Positions 23,258 to 34,742 of a stretch of DNA of 64,000 bases are shown here, in pieces; positions within the stretch are counted from its first letter, which is position 1; every line of letters begins with the position of its first letter. Origin of the DNA: Vigna angularis (Eukaryota > Streptophyta > Magnoliopsida > Fabales > Fabaceae); the NCBI RefSeq assembly GCF_016808095.1, contig NC_068975.1, forward strand, positions 7,380,001 through 7,444,000, given 5' to 3'. A program made the position numbers and the translations under genes. Below the pieces are notes generated by a model. The model did not search any database, was not told where the DNA came from, and worked only from the letters and a program-made list of their open reading frames with translations.

Positions 23258-23889
23258 AGGCCTATTTCACCCTTTTTAACCCTAAAGTGCGTGTTTTCTC
23301 CCTCACTTCTCATTCCTCAATTTTCTAGCTACCAAAAAGCCTTCATTAGGGTTCCCTACTACTTTCCCCTTTCATCTTTTCTCCAAAAATCACCATGTCA
23401 GTACTCTTTGCTTCATTCCATTCACTAAGTTTGGGGTTTGTGTGGTTGTTGTGGCTGTTGTGTAGAGGATCTCTAAGTTTTCACAAGCTCTTGTGCACAT
23501 TTTGAAACATTTGGAACTCCTCTCAAGTAAGCGTCTTGCACTTTCAATTTTTAACTCTTGATAGTTTTTTATTCTTTAGGTTTATGCATGATTAGTGGTA
23601 GATCTGTTGAATAAATTGTTGCTGGATGGATGATTAATGATTATTGCACTGTGGAAAGTGTGTGTGTGGCGCATTTGGCCAGTAAAGGCCATGAGGGTTA
23701 TTCTGATATGCCCCTGAGGATCCACTAAGGGGCGCTCAGCGCCGGTGCGACTGTTTTATGGTGTGTGTTTTGGTGATTCTGGTCATGTGCAGGTACAACT
23801 GAGGGCCCTCTGATTAGCCCTCAGCGCTGGAGAAATAGGTTTTATGTTGATAAGTGCTTAGATGATAGGATGGTTATGTCAATAATGGA
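23258..23889. other. No gene recognised between LTR and palindrome arm
   Basis: Moderately AT-rich DNA with GGGGCGCTCAGCGCCGG near 23735 and AGCCCTCAGCGCTGG near 23813. These resemble the CTCAGCG palindromes of the Gypsy-type LTR family, so part may be retrotransposon-derived. No ORF with recognisable content. Confidence 0.4.
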
Positions 23890-24735
23890 AAAACAACGTA
23901 TAACGTCATGTGTTCAACGTCATAGAACTCAATATCCAACGTTAAAAATGACTGGTTGCATTTTCGTAAATAAATTGAATCGCTCCACGTCAGTAACTAA
24001 AATAGTGCGCCGTCTAAAATGTATTAACGTCAAACAAAAAGCATATTGACGTAATCTAAAATGTATTAACATCAAATAAGGCCCAGATCAACGTAAAACA
24101 ATGACCTTAGAATCACATAATGTCAACTCAAGAAATATCTGACGTTCAATTTAAATTAAAAAAATAACGAAATAGTGGTTTGCTTCTAGCAGTATTACTC
24201 ATACCCCCACATTTGACGTCAACCATGACAAATATTTGACGTTTTATATGCTAGCATGAAGCCAAAGAGTAAATCCCTTTTTTATTCTGTATTTCTTTTC
24301 TCTTATAAACCAAACAGAACATCCCATACTTTATGGGGTCGACGTTTAAAAAAATATAGAACGTCGTACAAGTTGGGGGTTGGAAGTGCTGTTCGTAATC
24401 ACAAAATGTCCCTAAGGAAGCAGCCGACGTCCAATACATACTGTAACAAAAGAAGGATGTTGTATATTACAGCTAGTAGTTATTTTTTTATTTTTCTTTT
24501 AAACCAACCACATAACGTCGAATTCTTCTTCGCGTTGGACGTTGTATTTTCGAGAAATTATGTTTTTAATTTTTTCTTCTAAACCAAACGAAAAACCGTC
24601 CTTTTACTCGTGGCTTCAACATTTTATTAAGCGGAGGAAGCCACATATAAAGTCAAATTATGTGGGGATTTGGCTTTGACGTGTACTCGCGTATAACGTC
24701 AAAGTTCAACGTCCTATAACAGAACAGACAACGTT
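23890..24735 (-). repeat. Right arm of the large ACGT-rich palindrome
   Basis: Inverted partner of 18235-19118. Dense ACGT-core motifs. Apparent ORFs here are not conserved with the other arm and are not taken as genes. Confidence 0.8.
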
Positions 24736-24931
24736 AACAACAACCTCAGTCCCTTTTTTTTTCTTTTTTCTTTTAAACCAACCAAAGAATGTCGAACTCT
24801 TTCACCAATTCGACATTTTTTTGCCACAAATAATTTTTTTTTCTTTTAAACCAACTAATAAAACGTCATTTAAAAAGAACATATAATAAAACAAGGACAT
24901 CACAACTTAATACTATGACTCTAAGACCCTA

Positions 24932-25201
24932 TTATGATTCAGACGTCTTCCTAGAATCTTCTTCAGTAGACCCTTCATCAAAATCCTCTATTTCTGGATT
25001 GTTGTTAATCTCCTTCTGATAGAGCACATCTACTTTCTTTTCAAGCATCCACTTTCGTTTAAATACATACAACAGAAAAACATCTTCTATTGTCATCCTA
25101 TTGACCATCCAAATATGATCAACATATTTGATGGGCAGAAGAAGTTGAACAACAGAAATCTTGAGGAAAGAAAAATAGTAAGAAGATAAGTGATTTTTCA
25201 A
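24932..25201 (-). pseudogene. Transposase_32-like protein, copy F, fragment
   Basis: An 89-codon remnant. MTIEDVFLLYVFKRKW corresponds to MTTKDVFLLYAIKND of copy D. After a large internal deletion it joins KKVDVLYQKEINNNPE, corresponding to KKIDALPQKK-type sequence of D, and ends in the acidic tail DFDEGSTEEDSRKTSES. The N-terminal two thirds are missing. Confidence 0.65.
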
Positions 25202-25533
25202 ATCTGTAGAACCCTTGGAGGGACAAAATTGCTTTTATAACTTGAAGTTTCTTGTTTATATGATTCAATTTTTAAGTTTCTTGAAGTTTTTTTCTACAGA
25301 ATTAGTGGATCTGATTTCGAAGAAAACAACTCCAGGAAACTTTAAAAAATGAATCATTCAAAAACGATCAAACTATGCAAAACCTTTGGTAACAGCACAA
25401 AATTAATGCTTAGAACAACTCCAATGCCTTTCATGTCGAAGCCCCATAGAGTCAGACGTTCTATGGGAAATTAAAAAGGAAAAAGAAAAATAGAGCAACC
25501 TTTGCCTTCGGATAACGAATAATACATCAGATG
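25202..25533. other. Short gene-free stretch after copy F
   Basis: AT-rich. A few lines echo other parts of the ACGT block (AACAACTCCAGG near 25328; TCATGTCGAAGCCCC then AGACGTTC near 25433-25460). Nothing else recognised. Confidence 0.4.
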
Positions 25534-26506
25534 CTATTAAGACTTCGGCAAGTGTACCGAATCGTATCAAGTAATAATAAATGGTAAGACCAAGTATCGT
25601 TTCCCAAAGGACTCACGGCCTAGACAATTATGTTATTTCTTTATTAAATTAGACTTGTAAACAAAATCATTGTGGTTGAATTGCAAAAAATAAACATGAA
25701 TGCAAGTTTTGATCAATTGGATTGAAAGATGCAAAAGTGATTGATGTAAAATATGGAATGATGATGTTGTTGGGGTTTCCGACTTATCCTATCCACTCTC
25801 ATGTATTCATGAATTCATCTTTCTTCATTAATGTTAATGCCACTTTCCAATTTACCTTAAACCCGATGTCTCGGTGAAGAAAGCCTACTCCTAACCACTA
25901 GTTTACAATGTCTTGTCTCCCTAGCAATTATTCATGCATTACATTCACACAGAAGCTTAAAGGCAACAGATCCTCCTATTCCTATGTCTAGGTAATATTG
26001 CTTCCGGGAGAATTTCCCCAGTTCTAGATTTCCCCGTATGTGTCCATATCAACGAAATCAATAATCATGCAATTGAATGAGTTAAACAAAGCATGCATAG
26101 AGTGTAGAAGAAAAACCCTAACAATTAATGAAGCAAAGCATATAAAATATAGAACCAATTCAATACATGAGAGTTTCAAAGGATTACATCGTTTCCCCAA
26201 CAACGATAGAGGTTTAGTTCACCATAGACATGGTGAAACTAGATGAAAAACAATGAAAGAATGAAAGATAAATCCCTAGAATTTGAAGAAAGGAGCTTCC
26301 GCATCCAAAATCCTACTCGAAGGGGTGAAGAAAGTGTGATTTCGCCTCTTTCTGTCCAAAGATACCAACCCTAGGTCGACTAAACCCTTATATAGTTTAT
26401 TAAAAATTACAGAAAATAGGCCCAAGCCCAATTAAATGGCGCTCAATGACACTTTTGGCGCTCAACGACACTTTTGGCGCTCCGCGGCACTTTTGGCGCT
26501 CAATGG
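25534..26506 (-). repeat. Gypsy-type LTR (G3), 5'-truncated by a Copia insertion
   Basis: Begins (as the minus-strand LTR end) with TTAAGACTTCGGCAAGTGTA and GATACTTGGTCTTACCAT in complement. It continues through GTTGTTGGGG, ACCTAGACATAGG in complement, and repeated TTTTGGCGCTCAA units (about 26440-26505). It stops at the TG of the Copia LTR at 26507. The ORF at 26040-26246 lies within it and is not a gene. Confidence 0.65.
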
Positions 26507-27542
26507 TGTTAGCAAAATAATGAAAATGAAGTTTTGATGATGTCCAAATCAAGTCAAGAAGAAATCAAGATTCAAGATGTTATGAAGACTTGTATTGCTA
26601 TGGAAAGCTTTTGTAATACTCTTAGAAATATGTATAGGACTTAGATTAGAAAAAGAAAGTGTTTTGTAAAATTACTGTAGCAATGTACTGTAGCAAAACA
26701 CTGTAGCTAATCAATTAACAGGGGCTGTTAATCGATTAACGTTAATCGATTAACAGAGGGTGTTAATCGATTAACACAGTGACCGTTTGAAAAACTAGCC
26801 GTTTTTAGAGCCGTTGGACTATCCGTTGGAGTGTTAATCGATTAACCACTGTAGCTAATCGATTAACACAGTAAGAAAGGCTGAAAACGAAAAATGGAAG
26901 AGTCTTTGGATGAGTCTATAAATAGACTCTCATTTCCTCTCAAGTTAGTGATATCCAGAAGTGGAGAAACTCTTCCCTTGTGCTCAAATACTCAGAAACT
27001 CTTGAGAATTGTGTGCTCTTGCTCAGCTAAGGAAACTCTGTCTGTAGAGTTGGTGATATACTACTACGGTGATAGAGGAATAGCTGGTTCATCCTTGGTG
27101 TGTCTAAGGAGGTGTCTGGAAGAGGAAGTTCATCCTTCGTGAAGTATTCGGAGGAGGTGTTCATCCTTCGTGAAGTATTCGGAGGAAGTGTTTCATCCTT
27201 TGTGAAGATTCAAAGGAGGTGTTGTCTCATCTCTTGTGGCATCAAGAGAGGTGGTTTCTAAACTTTTACAAATTGTATCTTTGTGATTGTAGTTTGTAAT
27301 TGTTTTGTGTTAGTGAAACTGTTTATCTTGTTTTGAGATAAGCGACTGGACGTAGGATTGGTAAGATCCGAACCAGGATAAAATCATCTGTGCAAATTTC
27401 TCTCAACCTTACTCTCTTTGTTTGTCAATATTAATTGCTAAGTAAGTTTAACTGAGTAGAAATTAAAAGGCACAAGTTAGTATTAAAAACCCTCTTGGTT
27501 TGTTATTCCACGCTAACCATTCCGCTGCAGCCGCTTCTGACA
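26507..27542 (+). repeat. Copia LTR (5' LTR of the 27.5-kb gag copy)
   Basis: Starts TGTTAGCAAAATAATG and ends CGCTTCTGACA, 1036 bp, directly followed by the initiator-Met-tRNA primer site. Its U3 carries at least five copies of TTAATCGATTAA (26708-26870). The region near 27110-27240 has a roughly 31-bp tandem repeat built on GTTCATCCTTCGTGAAG. The LTR sequence differs from the other Copia LTRs here, although the gag is closely related. Confidence 0.85.
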
Positions 27543-27544
27543 AT

Positions 27545-27556
27545 TGGTATCAGAGC
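27545..27556 (+). other. Primer-binding site, initiator Met tRNA
   Basis: TGGTATCAGAGC, the standard plant Copia primer site, lies two bases after the LTR end. Confidence 0.9.
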
Positions 27557-27576
27557 TTGCTTTGATAGTCATTCAA

Positions 27577-28165
27577 ATGGCAGGATCACATCAAACCTTT
27601 GCAGAGGGTGCTTCTATCAATAGACCACCACTATTCACAGGTGAAAATTATGCATTTTGGAAGGTCAGAATGCAAATTTTTATGGAATCTATTGATATAG
27701 ATATTTGGGATGCTGTTGCATTTGGTCCTTTTGTTCCAACTAACAATATGCAGGAACCAAAGCCCCGTGACCAATGGACTGCTCAAGATAAGAAAAAATT
27801 TGGTAATGATGTAAAAGCTCGTAATATTATTTCATCTTCTTTAACTGTTGATGAGTTTTACAGGGTTTCTGTTTGTAAAACTGCACAAGAAATGTGGGAA
27901 GTACTAAGAGTAACCCATGAAGGTACAGATGATGTTAAGAGAGCTAGAAAGAATACCTTAATCCAGGAATACGAGATGTTCAGGATGAAGCAAGGGGAAA
28001 CAATAGTAGATGTTCAAAAACGCTTCACCAACATTGTCAATCATCTCATTGGACTAGGTAAATCTTTCGATACTGATGAGCTTAATATAAAAATTCTGAA
28101 ATCTTTAGACAGGTCTTGGTAACCAAAAGTGACTGCAATTTCTGAGTCACAAAATCTCAACACAA
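27577..28165 (+). pseudogene. Copia Gag polyprotein, N-terminal part, truncated
   Basis: Starts MAGSHQTFAEGASINRPPLF 21 bp after the primer site and shows the Copia gag signature GENYAFWKVRMQIF, DEFYRVSVCKTAQEMWEVL, THEGTDDVKRARKN and QKRFTNIVNHLIGLGK. A CAA-to-TAA change stops the frame at 28120 within RSWQPKVTAISES, and gag homology ends near 28165, where CACTA sequence begins. Zinc knuckles and everything downstream are lost. Gag would form the retrotransposon's cytoplasmic particle. Paralogous to the copies at 32100-33798 and 42645-44360. Confidence 0.88.
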
Positions 28166-28169
28166 TCCT

Positions 28170-28817
28170 TTTTAGCTTGGTTTAAGAAAAAAGATTTATG
28201 TGACTCCGAATGTTTCTGAAAATCTATTGAGACTAGCTCGTGGACCTAACACTGATGTGATCAATTTCGGCGGCTATTACATAAACAATTACTTGTTCTA
28301 TTCAAAGGAGGAAGATGATAAAAGTAGAGTTCAAAATAGCAGAGTTACCCTACAAGCTGAGGCTGTACACTTTTCTAGTTCCAAGGATAAGAATCCAATT
28401 ACAACATCAATGAGTTATTTTGGAATAATACAAGAAATTTGGGAAATTGATTATGTCACTTTTAGAGTTCCAGTTTCCAAGTGTAAATGGGTTGACAGTA
28501 ATTCTGGTGTGGTGACAGAAGACCTCGGATTCACTTTGGTGGATCTTAACAAAATGAGTTACACGGATGAACCATTTATTATGGCTAGTCAAGCAAGACA
28601 AATATTCTATGTCACTGACCTAGTGAATCATAAATGGTCAGTGGTATTGGATGGCACAACCATGCACACAAATGATGATGAAGACTCTCTAGATATACTT
28701 GAGACAAGCTCCTTCTCATCAAGAACCATTCAAAATAAGGTCGATGATGTACCCGATGAAATACATGCAACTCGATGTGATCACAACGAAGGCATATGGG
28801 ATAAAGAGGTGTCTTAG
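28170..28817 (+). pseudogene. CACTA transposase C-terminal part (DUF4216-like)
   Basis: The open frame 28200-28817, and the preceding AWFKKKI codons, align with the C-terminal part of the transposase at 59680-60329: NVSENLLRLARGPNTDV, GYYINNYLFYS, GIIQEIWEIDYVTFRVPV, KCKWVDSNSGV, DEPFIMASQARQIFYV and a closing RCDHNEGIWDKEVS. This is the DUF4216-type domain found at the end of TNP2 proteins. The Met near 28200 is internal, not a true start, because the N-terminal two thirds have been removed by the junction with Copia sequence. Confidence 0.82.
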
Positions 28818-28890
28818 CATTGTTTTAATTACTTGTACAATTTATTTATTTTGTCTGTTCTAAATATAATCTACTAACACTTTGTAAGGT

Positions 28891-31180
28891 ATGACGAGCT
28901 CTGGATCAGGTCTGACGGGAGGAAGGGGTAGATCTGTGACTCGGATGCCTGATGTCACATCCCGTCGGGTTAATGAGAAACCAGTGACGATGGAGTTTGA
29001 TCCCCGAACATTTGTGCTTATTGGGGCACATGCAACATCATTCAAAAGTTACTTGGGCGTGATGGCAAAAGCACATGTCCCTATTGTCGCTACCTGTTGG
29101 GATGATGTCCCACAGGTTGACAAAAATCTACTATGGAAGGATATTTTGGTATGTTTACGATGTTTTACTTCCATCATTGACTTATTTTTGTTGATCATGC
29201 TTTAACATTAATTTTTTTTTAACAAGAAAATTGGAATATCCCTAATGATGAGAGGATAAGGAAGAAGATTGTATCCCACATTGCAGTCCGGTGGAGGGAC
29301 TTCAAGACGAGAATGACACATGAATACGTCTTTGTAGTAGCCACAGGTCGGCTAGACCGTCCAGGTCGTGTGCGTGGTGTTGGAGGAGTTGTTGGATTGA
29401 GGGACTACTTTGGCCCTAAACCAAGAAGCACAGAAGTCGTGACTAAGGAATTGGTTAGTAGCATCAGGCAACAGGTGCAAGTCGAATTAGAGGAAAGCAT
29501 GGGTGAACGCTTCAGAATGCTCGAAGAAAAACTTGCGATGATCACCCAACAACAGCAACAACAACAACAACAAGAGCAAAACCAACAATCACAGTAGGAG
29601 GACGCTCCTACAGATGATCCTACTGTACCTCGTGTGAGCACCAAAGGCTCATGCTCTAGTGCAGATGATACTGATTACAATATTCAGTATGAGTTTTTGG
29701 TTGATGAGGATCCTCCGCGCGCAGTGGCCATGGGATGACAAATTGTAGGAGGCTAGAACATTCATGGTTCTCCTTTATTGCACACACACGCGTGGGTAAT
29801 GATCGATGATCCAAGAGACCCCCAGGCTCGAGTGCCATTGCCTACATCTGAAATCCAATTCGTGGGGGAGGCCTTAGGCACATTCATAGCTTGGCCTAAG
29901 GTTATGATCATGCCATATTTTGGCCCAACAGCGGTATTATATTCTTCTTTTTATTATCTTAAATCTTCAAGTTGTAATTAAACGATTCCTAACTTTTGTA
30001 AATGTGAGTTGCAGGTCTACCGTCCTTAGAAACAACCAATTGCTCAACCTGTGAACGAGGCTCGTGAGGAAGCAGAAGACCATGATGCTATATCCATATT
30101 GAACTCCAGATTAAATAAGTTGAGAAAAGGACCGGTAGAGATGTTGTGGGAGTTAAGAACATTTGGCCTCGAGTGCCATGCTCCATTGTATATTAATTTC
30201 GATGATGCTTATGAGATCATTGGTGGAGAAAAAATGCTCAACATTTCATGCATACAACTATGGTGCATGTGAGTTTTTTATTTTTTATTTTCCAATTTTT
30301 ATATTAGTATTATTACTTATACTTAACTTTATTCTTACAGGTACATGGACACCATCGTAGTTGAATTAGGTCGAGCGTCAGTTTATGGCCTTCTTGAACC
30401 TCAGACCATTCAACCATCTGAACACACATTATATTCTAGAAAATCATATATTCAAACATGGATGACTGAGTCTAACAGAGTGATATATATCGCGTCATAC
30501 ATTGATGCGTATGTGTTTCCCAATATTGTCAACTTTTATCAAATTTTAATCAATAAACTAACTCACTAGTTGTTGGTACATGATAGGGGCCATTGGCAAC
30601 TCATGGTGATCATTCCAAAAAAAGCACAAGTTGTATGGTTTTGCTTTCTTCATAGGAAGATTAAAGCGGAGTTGAAGTCCTTGATACAAACGTAAGTGTT
30701 ACATTCATTCTTATCAATTCATTATGATATTAATATTAAAACTTATGTTTCTAATGTTTCAAAAAATTTAGACTTGTGACTAGGACCAGAGGACAATAAC
30801 TTGAAATTATATATCCTAAGGTTGGAATTCGTTTATCTTTAACCTTTAGTTTTCGTAGTCAAATTTAAACCATTACATTTGACTAAGTTCTTTCACATGT
30901 TTAGTGTAATAAGCAGAATGATTCCTGGGCATGTGGCTACTACATCATGTCATGGATGAAGGCAATCATCCGAGCAGAAATCAAAGGGGAATGGACTGAG
31001 GTAAAAATTTACATTTGAAAATCCTACAAATATCAATAAACTTTTGACATTAAAATGAATATAATAGTAAAGTTTCCTTGATTATGCAGCGGTTCAACAC
31101 TACCTCTCCATTGTCCACTTCAGTAATAACGACGATAAGAGAGGATTGGGCACGATATTTGAATAAACATTTTAAATAGC
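28891..31180 (+). pseudogene. CACTA second gene with Ulp1/C48-like C-terminus, broken
   Basis: Multi-exon second gene. Exon 1 (28891-29148) has the TRMP to SFKSYLGVMAKAHVPIV stretch and ends at a GTATGT donor. Exon 2 (about 29230) is fused inside YVFVVATGRLDRPGRV to what is exon 4 in the complete element, so about two exons are deleted. A CAA-repeat polyglutamine tract and a TAG stop follow at 29595. Later exons are recognisable: IDDPRDPQAR to FIAWPKVMIM (29795-29915), INFDDAYEIIGGEKMLNISC (30190-30250), YIQTWMTESNR (30440), GHWQLMVIIPKKAQVVWFCF (about 30590), NKQNDSWACGYYIMSWMKAI (about 30912) and RFNTTSPLST to WARYLNKHFK (31090-31180). His and Cys of a C48-type centre are present; the Asp position reads Cys. 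Confidence 0.72.
29550..29576 (+). repeat. CAA/CAG microsatellite coding polyglutamine
   Basis: A run of CAA and CAG codons gives nine or more glutamines in the CACTA second gene. The complete element has no such tract at the matching place. Confidence 0.8.
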
Positions 31181-31479
31181 TATAGCTTTAGGTTTTTCCT
31201 TTCATGATAGTAGTATTTGCTTACTTGTGCAACTTTTAAACTGTAAATAGATTATTGTGAATAGATGAATACTATGAATAGATGAATGGAAAACTAGGTT
31301 CTTTAAAGTTTTGATGATAACATTAGCGTCTTTTAGTTTTACTATTTAATTGGAATTGATGAATTGATGACAACATGGTTTAAATTAATTAATTCTGTGA
31401 ATATATATGAATTGGAAAACTGGTTTCTGTATTTCAGGTTTGGTTGAATGAGCTAAACCGAATCAAATCCAAAAAGAAA

Positions 31480-31988
31480 ACACTGAAGGTAACGTCGAAG
31501 TATACACCATTTGACGTTCAAACATCGACACTAATGTCCCATATAGACAACTTCGACGTTAACCTTACGTCCATCCCCTTATGCTTGACGTCAAATATTC
31601 CTTTAAATATAAATATCTATTCAAATATTACTCAAAAATTGACGTCTTCTTTGAACTTCGACGTGAACATTACGTCCATTATCAGTCGCATCGATGCTAA
31701 GTTTACGTCACTTCCCTAGTACATAAGACGACAAATCTTACTATAATTATAAATATTTATTCAAATATTGAACGTCAATCTCTTTACTAACTGACGTAAC
31801 CTAACGTCGTTGCACAATGTTGACGTTAGGTTTATGTCAGATATCGATATAATCGACGTGAAATTTTCCTATTAATGTCACCTCGTAATCTTCAACGTAA
31901 AAGTTACGTCACCCGCTATGACGTCAGTCTCTAATTCGTCGTTAAAAGCCAAAAATAATCGACGTAATACGCTGCTTTTGCACTAGTG
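31480..31988 (-). repeat. ACGT-core subterminal repeats and 3' CACTA terminus
   Basis: About 20 ACGT-core motifs in both orientations occur within 500 bp (for example near 31493, 31515, 31557, 31569, 31590, 31642, 31660, 31671, 31706, 31771, 31793, 31822, 31856, 31919 and 31960), right up to the terminus CACTAGTG. Their density and position fit CACTA subterminal transposase-binding repeats. Confidence 0.8.
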
Positions 31989-32099
31989 AAAATAATTGTT
32001 ACCACTTGTAGATACTCAAGAACTTTGATATCATCTAGTTAGTTCATCCTTGAGTTCTGCATTTTCACAGCATCTACTTTCCTACAAAACAACTTAAAT

Positions 32100-33798
32100 T
32101 TTTCGATGTTGGTACCCATTGGAACTTGGGTCTGGTCCGGTTAGTTGTAGATAGATATATCCCTTTTGGAACTCAAACCTTTCTGTAGTAACAATTTCTA
32201 ACAGTGTGCCCTATGTTATTACAGTAAAAACATGCATGTGTAAGAAGCTTACTAATATCTGCATATTTCTTTGTATCTGTTTTGTTACTCTGAGCTTTGT
32301 AGCCAATGCCTTGTCTGAATACAACTCTTCCAGAGGCCTTCAGTACAACATCTAAATTGTCCCTGCCCTATGTGAATTTTGCTAATGTGCAGGTCAAGTA
32401 ATGAATCTTTTCAACCAATACAGGACAGTTCTGGCATTCTTTTTCAACATGTTTTGACTCAGCATCACTTTTCTTTGCAGACTCTAATGCATCATTTAAT
32501 TCCTTTTCTAGTCTTTCATTCTCCTCAACGAGATTGTTGATTCTGTGCTCAAAGTCTCTTCTTTCAGATATAAGTCGATTGACCTTATATTGTAGTCGCA
32601 CAGCCTCTACATGAAGCTCTTGAAATGCATCACGCAACATGTCATATTTGACTTCTATAGGTTCATTTTCGAATTCCTCATCACTATCATAATCATTGAT
32701 TGCAGATCCAGCCATGAAACAAATGTTGGATTCTTCTTCAACATTGCAGTCTTCATCACTTGAAGAATCTGAATCATTGTTTTGCCAAGCAATATATGCA
32801 CTCTTTTGTTTCCTGCTTTTCTCTTGAACCAATCTTCTGTTCGCTTTCTGCTTAGCTTTCAGATCTAGACACTCAGGCTTGATGTGTCCTTCTTTTCCAC
32901 ATTCATAGCATTGGATGGCAGTGGTTCTGGACTCCTTTCTTTCTCTTAAGAAACCTGCATTGTTAGTGGAAGAACTATTATTTTTCATAAAATGATTGAA
33001 TTTTCTTACCACCATACTCATCAATTCTTTGTCATGCAGATCAGTATCTGAGTCAGATTCTGGTTCAGTAGTCTTTGAAGCTTTTTGGCTTGTGGCTTTG
33101 AGGGCTATAGAATTATTTTCTCCAATCTCTTCTTCCTCCTTCAACCTTCCAAGTTCTAACTCATGCTCTTTGAGTTTTCTAAACAAGGTTGCCATGTTCA
33201 TGCTGGTCAGATCTCTTGATTCTGATATTGCAGTAACTTTCGGCTGCCAGCTCCTATTGAGGCTTTTCAAAATTTGAATGTTGATTTCTTCATTGTCAAA
33301 TACTTTTCCTAGAGCAATAAGATGGTTGACAATGTGTGTGAATCTTTTCTGGACTTCATAGATTGTCTCCTCTGCTTTCATTATGAATAATTCGTATTCC
33401 TGAATGAGTGAATTTTTTCTGGCTCTTTTCACCTCATCTATTCCTTCATGAGTTACCTCCAAGACTTCCCACATTTCTTTTGTTGTCTTGCATTCTGATA
33501 CCCTAAAAAATTCATCCATTGTTAGTGCTGAGGCTATTACATTCCTAGCTTTAACATCATACTATGCTCTACGGTTCTCATCTTTTAGTCTACTCAAAAA
33601 AAAATTCAAAATAACCTTTCCATTCAAAACATGAGTCGCTTCATATGGACCATTTTTTATTGCATCCCAAACACCTTTGTCCACGGATTCAAGAAAGATT
33701 TGCATCCGAATTTTCCAAAAAGCCTAGTTTTCAGCTACAAATAGAGGTGGTCTATTTGTTGATGCACATTCACCAAAGGTTTGAAAATTAGAAGCCAC
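32100..33798 (-). pseudogene. Copia Gag polyprotein, broken
   Basis: Minus-strand gag of a SIRE-type Copia relative. The start codon equivalent at 33798 is GTG instead of ATG (reads VASNFQTFGECASTNRPPLF). A TAG stop in DENRRAxYDVKARN (about 33565) precedes the long frame 33519-32368. That frame carries MDEFFRVSECKTTKEMWEVL, THEGIDEVKRARKN, FTHIVNHLIALGK, LNRSWQPKVTAISES, an acidic linker, a complete zinc knuckle CYECGKEGHIKPEC and a coiled-coil-like stretch (NRLISERRDFEHRINNLVEE). After a stop at 32368 the homologous frame resumes with a second knuckle CFYCNNIGHTVRNC near 32225. It ends at 31989 against the CACTA terminus, so no pol can be seen. Confidence 0.88.
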
Positions 33799-34742
33799 TT
33801 TCCAGGATCAGACGATTTAACAGAAAACGTAATCGACTAGTTTTTCAATATTTTTAGTAAAACCAGCTATGGTGCTAATTGTTAAAATAGAATGGCTTAA
33901 TTTTCAACACCAAGAGGGGGGGTGAATTGGTGAAATAAAAACACAATGTTCTCTTTAAATATTTTTCGCAAAGTAGATGACTTTAAAAACTTTCTTGAAA
34001 CACAAAAAAAGATTTTTAAGTGCAGCAAAAATAAAGTTGATTAAACGCGGTACAAAGTTGATTAAGTAAAAGTGTAGGGATAGAAAAATCAAACACTGCT
34101 TTTTATACTAGTTCGGCCAAGCCTACATCCAGTGTCCTTCCTCACCAGAAAGCAAATGCACTATAATGATCAAGGTTTTTACAACAAGGCTTTTATAGAG
34201 ACCTCCACGTCAAAAATATAAAACACCTCTCTAAACCTCTAATCAAAATATAGGCATACAACACACAAAGACCAGTAGCAAGATGTCCCCTCTCCTGCCG
34301 TCTTCAACGCTTTGGGAAACCCCTCAAAGTCCAGAACGCAGCACGTCCTCTTCATGTAGTCACAACAGGGCAACAACACCAATCTTCACAAGATTGAATT
34401 CCTGATCACCAAAACAAACACCTTCAGTGCAGATTTGATCACATAGTAAAAGCACACAATCCTTTCTCTTCAAGCTATCTCCAAAGATGAAAACCACGGT
34501 CTTCTTTAAGAGTTCTTGGAGCTTTTCCCAAATCTGTAAGACAACACTAATATGAAGAATTCAAATTTGCGACAATATATAGTTTTTCACAATTCTGATG
34601 CTCTTTAGTCGACTTTGCCACTAATGAAGTCGAATATAGTCATGACAGTTATAACAGTTAGTAGCAGTCATAGCAATTAAATGATTACTCAATTAATTCA
34701 GTTATTTCACAATTACTTCTTGGTCAAACATATTTAAAAATA

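Larger units (their letters stand above)
28170..31988 (+). mobile_element. 3' half of a CACTA transposon ending in a CACTA terminus
   Basis: Contains the 3' end of the transposase gene, the second gene and ACGT-rich subterminal repeats, and ends with CACTAGTG at 31981-31988 (reverse complement CACTAGTGCAAAAGCAGCG). The 5' half is missing; the left junction with Copia gag lies near 28165. On the right it abuts a Copia gag remnant that begins at 31989. The order of the two genes equals that of the complete element at 56197-63975. Confidence 0.75.

Noticed and set aside
24256..24582. 108-codon plus-strand frame in the palindrome arm
   Set aside because: Not conserved in the other arm; built on ACGT repeats.
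27545..27556. Possible tRNA-related gene
   Set aside because: It is only the 12-base tRNA-complementary primer site of a retrotransposon; no tRNA fold is present here or elsewhere in the window.
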